Source: JBFMEX01 sp040752215
GTDB taxonomy: Bacteria > Pseudomonadota > Alphaproteobacteria > Rhizobiales > Hyphomicrobiaceae
Direction of reading: 5' to 3'
DNA length: 21,180 nucleotides
Assembly (NCBI GenBank): GCA_040752215.1
Contig: JBFMEX010000063.1
Coordinates: forward strand, 1-21,180
The notes under the pieces are model-generated. The model did not search any database, was not told the DNA's origin, and saw only the letters and a program-made list of their open reading frames with translations. Position numbers and translations under genes: made by a program. Numbering within the stretch: the stretch's first letter is position 1; each line of letters begins with the position of its first letter. Below, in pieces: positions 9,001 to 14,041 of this stretch.

Positions 9001-10161
9001 ACGCTTTGCCGGCTCGAAATACTCCCACGGCAGCGTATAGCGACCCCGGAAGTCGCGGCCGCGGCGGGTGAGCTCGAGCCCGAGAACAGAGGCGAAGAAG
9101 CAGCTGCGCCGGTCGTAGCAGGGCGCCACCACGGGGTGCGCCGGCAGCGCGTCGAGGCGCCGCGCCAGCTCCGTGCTCGGCGTCGGCCGGAATGGGATGT
9201 TGATCGCCTCCGGAAGATGCGTCGCCGCGAACTCGCCCGGGTAGCGCACGTCGACGAGGATCGCGCCCTCGTCTCGGATCAGGTGGCGCACCGCCTCGGT
9301 CTCGAGCAGCACATCCTGGTTGGGGAACTCGGGCAGCGCGCGCAGATCCTCGAGGCCGCGAGCTCCCGCCCCGCCGAGGCGGCGCCCTTCCGCCAGCCAC
9401 TTCTCGAGCCCGCCGACGATGAAGCCGCAATCGATCCCCTTCTCGGCCAGCGCCATGCAGCTCTCGGCGCTGCGGTTGCCGTTGTGGCAGAACACCAGCA
9501 CGCGCTTGCCGGCGAGGTCGAGCTTGGCTTCCACGAGATCGGGAAAGCGGACAGCGACCGCGCCGGGCAGGCTGCCCATCTCCGTCTCCGCGCTCTCGCG
9601 GATGTCGAGCAGCACCGTGTCGCGCGCCGCCCCCGCGGCGACGTCGCCGACGATCCGCGCCGCTTCCTCCGTCGCAACCCCGAGCGGATGCGCGATCTGA
9701 GCGCGGTAAGGGACCTCCTTCAGGCTCTTGTCGAGGCTCCCCCCGTCTGCACTCCGCGGCGGCGGGCGGAGCAGCGTCGCTTCCAGCCGCTGGCGCCGCT
9801 CGGCCGAATGCGACAGATGCAGATGCAGGGCGAGCCCGAACCCGGCAACGGCCAGCACGATCGCGCCGAGCGCCACCCGCGCCGGCCACGGAGATGCCTG
9901 TCCGCCCGCAGCCCGAGCTCCCCGATAGCGTGCACCTGCCGCAACGGCGCCGCCCCCGAGCACGGCCGAGACGACGGCGACCAGCTGCGAGAGGCTGGTC
10001 AGCGAGCCGACCACGAGTTCGGGCGAGGGAATGGCCATCGCCGGCAGGGGGCCCGCCACCACCCCGACCAGCAGCCCCGCAGCCAGGGCAGCCCACCGCC
10101 CAATCCCGCGACACACAACCTCCGATTGTATATCCAGACATGACTTGACCGCCGCCACCAT
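6091..10161 (-). CDS. Fusion protein: two rhodanese domains + YidC/Oxa1-like core + PEP-synthase/rifampicin-phosphotransferase-like dikinase
   Basis: The product has 1356 residues from ATG 10161, which has GAGGGGGA about 12 nt upstream; the frame stays open to 10476 but that extension has no protein-like character. Residues 20-43 resemble a signal peptide, with further membrane helices at about 50-75 and 95-113. Rhodanese 1 (about 150-262) has active-site loop CHNGNR with C225. Rhodanese 2 (about 283-387) has loop CYDRRS with C348. The YidC-like core (about 415-600) has SRLVVLPFSIK with R435 matching the groove arginine of YidC, the charged C1 loop and YRRHGMTPGFN, then more helices. The dikinase starts near 635: K640, VRSSAAAED with R695, SFAG, and DIEW...LLLQSRDI (836-854) form the ATP-grasp part. 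A middle domain contains GHRARLDYELAEPRYSED. The swivelling phosphohistidine domain ends it, with GGWLSHMSIIARE and H1316. No PEP-binding TIM barrel is present. The natural substrate is unknown. Confidence 0.88.
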   Translation of the reverse strand: MVAAVKSCLDIQSEVVCRGIGRWAALAAGLLVGVVAGPLPAMAIPSPELVVGSLTSLSQLVAVVSAVLGGGAVAAGARYRGARAAGGQASPWPARVALGAIVLAVAGFGLALHLHLSHSAERRQRLEATLLRPPPRSADGGSLDKSLKEVPYRAQIAHPLGVATEEAARIVGDVAAGAARDTVLLDIRESAETEMGSLPGAVAVRFPDLVEAKLDLAGKRVLVFCHNGNRSAESCMALAEKGIDCGFIVGGLEKWLAEGRRLGGAGARGLEDLRALPEFPNQDVLLETEAVRHLIRDEGAILVDVRYPGEFAATHLPEAINIPFRPTPSTELARRLDALPAHPVVAPCYDRRSCFFASVLGLELTRRGRDFRGRYTLPWEYFEPAKRPPYVESLQARAGAGWWRRAARWLGALLADVSRSTGLPLALALLALASRLVVLPFSIKAERDSAVSRTISGEVATLKRRLADDPPRLGRALRALYRRHGMTPGFNLIALAFLPVLALSVEAATLAAEQVPTEVRLIGNLAARDATLLLPLAFAVLIALYVELSMVGTGRQRLLVWALLAPLMVVVAALLSAAADVYMVASAGLLLVQRWLAGVRPRQRVRRLRGRLAAMRRSRLERLGVVSLARPDLLVAAGNKAYRLARLAAIGLPVPDGLVLTAGFLSRLADLGARQRRRALARVWRGLSVRRIAVRSSAAAEDGADASFAGVFETVLDVERAGLEAAIETVTGSFASARAASYRGGGGGAANVLLQPMVAARWSGVLFTEAPQSPALMLVEIVQGTADKLVCGQVAPEAFLIGRASRTPIGAAPPIDLAPLAVLALAAEAELGAPQDIEWAHDGCRFLLLQSRDITAAGNAASAEVRDEWRRLARVLGRDPAAGVVLAQTEMAEMLPRPTPLSLGLVEALWKPGGGVDRAARALGLVYPVGEDAAPYHVTAFGRLYVDKREERARAIKVPRAAARALARNAGRIEDRVRREFLPRLLAEVRPLEAADFQRLPTAEVLALVRRTVQRYVCETHAEVEMVNIAARFLVDEARQRLDAAGADAPRLLATIPPTHLDEQLRRLQLAPAELRGELMIEALGHRARLDYELAEPRYSEDRAALEAAVETALAAQWSLLAGLPQPRGDELAPPRGLEQVVRRARRFQTLKEDAKHHALRELAVLRNMLLVLDRRLGFGGAIFDLELDELLGLDGRNVAACKRGAVARAMAIERVGAERPLGFELTVADVEAASLGAPDMAGAADGDLAGLRVAGLGLAEGRAIVVDTRAAETGAPITAFADGDIIVAPMIHPAWLPLVLRAGGVVAEVGGWLSHMSIIAREHNIAMIVGVKGIGRISTGDRLRLLDDGRIAVAT

Positions 10162-10239
10162 CGGCCAACGTCCCCCTCGGCCAGAAAGACCCCCCTGCCG
10201 CCCTGCGAATCGGCGGCGCCACGCCCAACGCGAAACAAG

Positions 10240-10268
10240 AGCATACTCGCAGTTCGCCCGGAAAACAA
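10240..10268 (-). promoter_or_regulatory. Candidate sigma-70-type promoter of the fusion gene
   Basis: On the minus strand TTGTTT (10268-10263) and TATGCT (10245-10240) are separated by exactly 17 nt. They sit in a locally A/T-rich patch about 80 nt before ATG 10161. This fits that start codon and argues against the longer frame opening at 10476. Confidence 0.4.
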
Positions 10269-10548
10269 AGTGCCAAATCCGACTCAGAGTCGAGCCCGAG
10301 AGCGCGGCCCGGGGGCGCCCGGCATCCCCAGCACACGGAGGGGAGGTCATTCTACCCCTGATTGCAACCGCCGCGCGCGAAGTCGACGAGCAATTCGACG
10401 ACGTCTGCTGCTGCGACCTCGACCCGTTCCGCCGTGAGACGAAGGCGATCACGTGCGCCGGCCAGCTCGAGAACATGCAGGCATGCTGTCGATTCCGAGG
10501 CCGACTTGGATTTGTCGTGGCCGAAATCCCGCTTCATTCGTCGCCAGG

Positions 10549-10700
10549 TCACCACGCCCGAACCGCCAGGACGTCGCACGTGGCCCTCGCAAGCAGGCTG
10601 ACATAGCGATGCCGGGACGCCGACCTCACCGAGCACGATGGCCTCGATGCCCAGATCGCTCGTGATGGCGCCACCGGCCCGACCAGCCGCCTCGTATCCG
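10549..10700 (-). pseudogene. Possible C-terminal remnant of a universal stress protein
   Basis: The minus-strand frame closing at the TGA 10551-10549 ends in YVSLLARATCDVLAVRAW. This closely resembles the usual UspA ending, in which a serine-rich SVSRYV-type stretch is followed by a strand with C-x-V-L-x-V-R. Immediately upstream the UspA pattern is broken, and fragments such as IEAIVLGEVG lie in another frame, so at least one frameshift is needed. It directly follows the slipin gene. Only the short tail is recognisable, so the call is tentative. Confidence 0.33.
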
Positions 10701-10744
10701 AAGCTTGACGATCCCCGCCTCTGGTGCGGCCTCTTCTCCCACAT

Positions 10745-11536
10745 TCAAGGCCCCGATCCGCTCGATGCATTCCGCGCCAGGCCACCGACGATCTTGGTCA
10801 TCTCCATCGGCAATGGAAACACGATGGTCGACGACCTCTCCCCGGCGATGTTCTGTAGCGCACCAAAATAACGAAGCTGCATGGCCTGCGGCTGCCTGGC
10901 GAGGATCTCGCCCGCCTGCAGCAGCTTCTCGGCGGCCTGCAGCTCGCCCTCGGCGTCGATCACCTTGGCGCGCCGAAGTCGCTCCGCCTCGGCCTGCTTG
11001 GCGATCGCGCGCACCATCGTCTCGTTGAGATCGACGTGCTTGAGCTCGACGTTCGCCACCTTGATACCCCAAGCGTCGGTCTGTGCATCGAGGATCTGCC
11101 GGAGGTCGGTATTGAGCTTCTCGCGCTCGGCCAGCATCTCGTCGAGCTCGTGCTGGCCGACGACGGACCTCAATGTCGTCTGCGCCAGCTCGCTGGTCGC
11201 CTGATTGTAGTCCTCGACTTGGATGACCGCCTTCTCGGGGTCCATCACCCGGTAGTAGATCACCGCATTGACGCGCACCGAGACGTTGTCGCGCGAGATC
11301 ACATCCTGCGGAGGCACGTCCAGCACACGGGTGCGCAGGTCGATGCGCACCATCTGCTGGACGAACGGGATGATGACGACGAGACCGGGCCCCTTCACCT
11401 TCCAAAAGCGGCCGAGCATGAACACCACGCCGCGCTCGTATTCCCGCAGGATGCGAATGGACGCCGCGACAAGCGCGAGCACCGCCAAGAGCGGGAATAT
11501 GAACGTGGGGATGAGAACGGAAACCTGACTGGGCAT
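10745..11536 (-). CDS. Slipin/stomatin family SPFH membrane protein
   Basis: The product has 263 residues. A hydrophobic N-terminal helix (about 7-29) is followed by the slipin core: REYERGVVFMLGRF, KGPGLVVIIPFVQQMVRID, then VLDVPPQDVISRDNVSV and VNAVIYYRV. A long charged helix with the REKLNTDLRQILD and AEAERLRRAKVIDAEGE motifs typical of SPFH proteins follows. Slipins form membrane-bound oligomers and are classic partners of NfeD proteases. The NfeD gene ends 27 nt upstream in the same direction. AAAGGA lies 8 nt before the ATG and supports the start. The length is normal for the family and no damage is seen. The suspected stress-protein remnant follows immediately after the stop codon. Confidence 0.95.
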   Translation of the reverse strand: MPSQVSVLIPTFIFPLLAVLALVAASIRILREYERGVVFMLGRFWKVKGPGLVVIIPFVQQMVRIDLRTRVLDVPPQDVISRDNVSVRVNAVIYYRVMDPEKAVIQVEDYNQATSELAQTTLRSVVGQHELDEMLAEREKLNTDLRQILDAQTDAWGIKVANVELKHVDLNETMVRAIAKQAEAERLRRAKVIDAEGELQAAEKLLQAGEILARQPQAMQLRYFGALQNIAGERSSTIVFPLPMEMTKIVGGLARNASSGSGP

Positions 11537-11563
11537 GGCCGGATCCTTTCGGTTGCGTAGAGA

Positions 11564-12943
11564 TCAGGCGGCTGTCGCCGGCTCAACGACGAGCGTGAGT
11601 CCATCGCGCCTTACGACGCGTGCGGGATCGCCGGGCTTGAGGGTGCAATCGCCCTTGGCGATCCACACCTCGCCATGGACATGGATCGATCCCGAGCGGT
11701 CGTGCCATGTGACGATGTCGCCGACGAGACCGATCATCTCCTCGGCGCCCGTCACGGGCTTGCGGCGGCGGACCTGGATCACCGAGGCGAGCACGCCTGC
11801 GGACAGCAGCACGGTCGTGGCCGCCGTGCCGATGATAACGGGCCACGCAATCCTCAGATCGAAGTCGGCGCCGCGGGGATCGAACAGGAAGATCGCGCCG
11901 ATCACGAAAGCGGTCAGCCCGCCGATGCCGAGGATGCCGACGCCCGGCACGAACGCTTCGGCGATCATCAGGGCGATGCCAAGGAGCACGAGCGCGAGCG
12001 CGCCATAGCTCAAGGGCAAGACCGACAAGGCGGTCAACGCGAGCAGCAGACTGATCCCACCAACGACGCCAGGCACGATCGCGCCCGGGCTCCAGAACTC
12101 GTACAGAATGCCGTAGACGCCGATCAACAACAGGACGAACGCGACGTTGGGATCGGAGATCGTCGCCAGCAGCTGCATGCGCCAGTCGGGTTCCATCGCT
12201 ATGCGGACGGCACTGGATGTGGCAAGCCGCGTCTCCTTGCCTGCCAACATGACCACACGGCCGTCGAGCTGCCGGAGGAGATCGTCGGCATCCTCGGCCA
12301 CGACGTCGACGACCTTCTCCTTCAACGCATCGCTGGCCGTGAGGGTTGCCGCCTCTCGCACGGCCAGCTCGGCCCATTCGGCATTGCGGCCCCGCAGCTG
12401 GGCGAGACCCTTGAGGTAGGCCACCGCATCGTTGATCACCTTCTGGTCGACGGCGCCCGGAGCCTGGGGCTGCTTGTCTTTGTCCTCGGGACGCCGGTCC
12501 TGTGGGGAGACAGGGCTCGGAAGGCCGAGCGCGACGGGCGTGGCAGCGCCGAGATGCGTTCCCGGTGCCATCGCCGCAACATGCGCGGCCTGGGCGATGT
12601 AGGTGCCGGCACTGGCAGCACGCGCGCCGCTGGGCGCGACATAGACCACGACCGGACGCGAAGAGCCGAGGATGCACTGGATGAGGTCACGCGTCGCCGA
12701 CAGAAGTCCGCCGGGTGTATCGATCTGCAAGAGCACCAGCTCGGCATTCGTCTTGCCTGCCTCGTCGATCACGCCACAGACATGCAACGTTGCCGCGACA
12801 CCGATCGCGCCCTTGATTCCTGTCGTGAGGATCGGTTCCTGTCGCGGCTGGCCGTGCGCCGGCACAAATGTGATCGCCGCCAGTATTGCGATCAGCATCG
12901 CCACCAGCACCACGACGCGCAGCCAGAGTGGAATCCCTTTCAC
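11564..12943 (-). CDS. nfeD: NfeD family membrane-bound serine protease (ClpP-class, long form)
   Basis: The product has 459 residues. The start is GTG 12943, with GAGGA about 10 nt upstream inside the end of the preceding gene, whose stop is only 3 nt away, so translational coupling is likely. An N-terminal signal helix (about 8-28) is followed by the ClpP/crotonase-like protease domain. It has QIDTPGG (73-79), the nucleophile loop SGARAASAGTYI with probable catalytic S111, and probable catalytic K168 in DQKVINDAVAYLKGL. A hydrophobic region of several helices (about 265-395) and a C-terminal OB-fold-like NfeD domain (about 400-455) complete the long form. In studied homologues the protease cleaves stomatin/slipin C-termini, which matches the slipin gene 27 nt downstream. 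The active-site assignment rests on motif comparison by eye. Confidence 0.93.
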   Translation of the reverse strand: MKGIPLWLRVVVLVAMLIAILAAITFVPAHGQPRQEPILTTGIKGAIGVAATLHVCGVIDEAGKTNAELVLLQIDTPGGLLSATRDLIQCILGSSRPVVVYVAPSGARAASAGTYIAQAAHVAAMAPGTHLGAATPVALGLPSPVSPQDRRPEDKDKQPQAPGAVDQKVINDAVAYLKGLAQLRGRNAEWAELAVREAATLTASDALKEKVVDVVAEDADDLLRQLDGRVVMLAGKETRLATSSAVRIAMEPDWRMQLLATISDPNVAFVLLLIGVYGILYEFWSPGAIVPGVVGGISLLLALTALSVLPLSYGALALVLLGIALMIAEAFVPGVGILGIGGLTAFVIGAIFLFDPRGADFDLRIAWPVIIGTAATTVLLSAGVLASVIQVRRRKPVTGAEEMIGLVGDIVTWHDRSGSIHVHGEVWIAKGDCTLKPGDPARVVRRDGLTLVVEPATAA

Positions 12944-12946
12944 CGG

Positions 12947-13345
12947 TCAATCGTCCTCGCGCGGTTCATCGCGCCCACGGCCTTGGCGTTCGTCGGCCTC
13001 GCCGGCACCTGCGGAGCTGTTGAAGGTGGCGACCTGCGCCATCGCCAGCCACAGGCGCCAAGCCTCCTGGCCATCCGATGCGACCCGACTATAGCGTCCC
13101 TGGAGCCATTCGGTGCAAGCGAGCGTCGCCACCCGTGGCGTCTTGCGACGTGCCAGTCCGGATGACCGAACCGGGCCGCTCGAGAGGGTGTCCTGAACCG
13201 ACTCCTGCCACAGGCGGGCCATCGCCTCGCCGTGCTCGAGAACCGACCGCTGAGCATCCATCATGCTGTTGAGTCGTTCCCGACCGAGCCATGGAAGCAC
13301 TTGCATGTGGCCCCGGGCTACGTTGGTCGGTTCCGCGGTGCTCAT
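12947..13345 (-). CDS. Small helical protein, phasin-like, first gene of the NfeD-slipin operon
   Basis: The product has 132 residues. The central and C-terminal parts look like amphipathic helices rich in Ala, Gln, Trp and Arg, for example MMDAQRSVLEHGEAMARLW and WRLWLAMAQVATF. A basic break (RSSGLARRKTP) lies between them, and the tail is highly charged. This resembles small phasins (proteins that coat polyhydroxyalkanoate granules), but no decisive motif exists, so the family is a guess. The stop codon lies 3 nt before the GTG of nfeD and carries its ribosome binding site, so the two are probably cotranslated. The ribosome binding site for this gene itself is weak. It could also be an unrelated stress protein. 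Confidence 0.6.
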   Translation of the reverse strand: MSTAEPTNVARGHMQVLPWLGRERLNSMMDAQRSVLEHGEAMARLWQESVQDTLSSGPVRSSGLARRKTPRVATLACTEWLQGRYSRVASDGQEAWRLWLAMAQVATFNSSAGAGEADERQGRGRDEPREDD

Positions 13346-13798
13346 TTTTCATTGGACCTGTCCTCGATGGGCACTTCACCAGACAAGCAGTGCGGTCCCG
13401 TTGACGAGGCGTGCATTGATCTCCAGCGGCCGGCGCGGATCGGTTCAATGCAAAGAATATCCAAGCGCCGCCGTGCTGCCGAGACGCTTCTCGTCGACGA
13501 TCATGCCATGCGCCGGTCCGGTGACGATGAAATCGACATCAATTGCCCGAGCGTGCTCGAGCGTGGGGCCCGCCGGATCGCCGACCACGATGTGGCGGGA
13601 AATCCTTCGCCTCGGCGGCGATGTGCGCACGAGCCGATCGGGCTCCGCTTCGGCATTGCGGACGCGACGCTCCATCCTCCAGGGCCGCGCCGCGCTCGAT
13701 TCGACGACGTGGCAGATCGTCAGCTCGCCATCCCACTGCTCGGCCTGCAAGCCATCGCTGTCATCTCCCCACCCTTGGCGCGCGAAACGCGCTATCTC
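13346..13798. other. Divergent region with a decayed stress-protein frame
   Basis: This stretch separates the minus-strand phasin-like/nfeD/slipin operon from plus-strand genes. About 100 nt (13346-13444) should contain the operon promoter, but no convincing -35/-10 pair is visible. The remainder is occupied by the minus-strand universal-stress-protein remnant. Confidence 0.4.
13445..13789 (-). pseudogene. Universal stress protein (UspA-like) remnant
   Basis: The minus-strand frame carries a recognisable UspA middle and end: DGELTICHVVES (the second strand), a helical stretch, HIVVGDPAGPTLEHAR and the strand AIDVDFIVTGPAHG, then GSTAALGYSLH before TGA. The N-terminal strand that normally starts UspA with an ATP- or dimer-forming V-x-x-D motif is missing, as is the G-x-x-G loop expected after the VTG strand. 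The upstream part of the frame runs antisense to another candidate gene. The gene therefore looks truncated at its 5' end. A divergent but functional short protein cannot be excluded. Confidence 0.5.
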
Positions 13799-14002
13799 AT
13801 GGATCTCCTGCCGTCGCTCTTGCCGCTGGCCTTGATCGGCGACGCGGTGGCGCAATGGGTCGCGGGCCAATTGAGTCCGACGATGTTCCAGAAAGGCGTA
13901 TTGTTGACGGGTGGCATCGCCGGCATGATCGATGTCGTGGTCTTCACTTGGTTCAACATGAAGCTCAACAAGTTGGCATCCGATTTCGTGCAGATGCGAT
14001 GA
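13799..14002 (+). CDS. Small two-helix membrane protein or C-terminal fragment
   Basis: The 67-codon frame from ATG 13799 encodes two hydrophobic segments, LPSLLPLALIGDAVAQWVAG and a second around GGIAGMIDVVVFTWF. It ends in a basic amphipathic tail (FNMKLNKLASDFVQMR). Codon choice favours G/C at third positions and the segment looks protein-like. The ribosome binding site is poor and the frame is open further upstream, so it may instead be the preserved end of a truncated larger gene. It precedes the P-type ATPase gene on the same strand by 39 nt. I do not recognise the family. Confidence 0.45.
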   Translation: MDLLPSLLPLALIGDAVAQWVAGQLSPTMFQKGVLLTGGIAGMIDVVVFTWFNMKLNKLASDFVQMR

Positions 14003-14041
14003 GGCAACCGAGCGCTATGCAAGCAATCCAGTCTCGCATCC

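Larger units (their letters stand above)
10162..10744. other. Long gap between the fusion gene and the slipin gene
   Basis: The left part (10162-10350) holds the candidate promoter of the fusion gene. The right part (about 10549-10700) holds a suspected universal-stress-protein remnant. A 130-codon minus-strand frame (10744-10352) begins directly after the slipin stop codon, but its composition is uneven and it resembles nothing I know, so I do not call it a gene. Confidence 0.4.

Noticed and set aside
7559..10336. 925-codon minus-strand open frame overlapping the fusion gene
   Set aside because: It is a shifted frame of the fusion gene, made of Arg/Gly/Ala-rich sequence with no domains.
10162..10476. 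N-terminal extension of the fusion gene to 10476
   Set aside because: The extra 105 residues are Ser/Arg-rich with no domain, and the candidate promoter at 10240-10268 lies inside this stretch; ATG 10161 is followed directly by a signal-peptide-like sequence.
10352..10744. 130-codon minus-strand frame directly after slipin
   Set aside because: Uneven composition, no recognisable family, and the universal-stress-protein tail lies in another frame of the same stretch.
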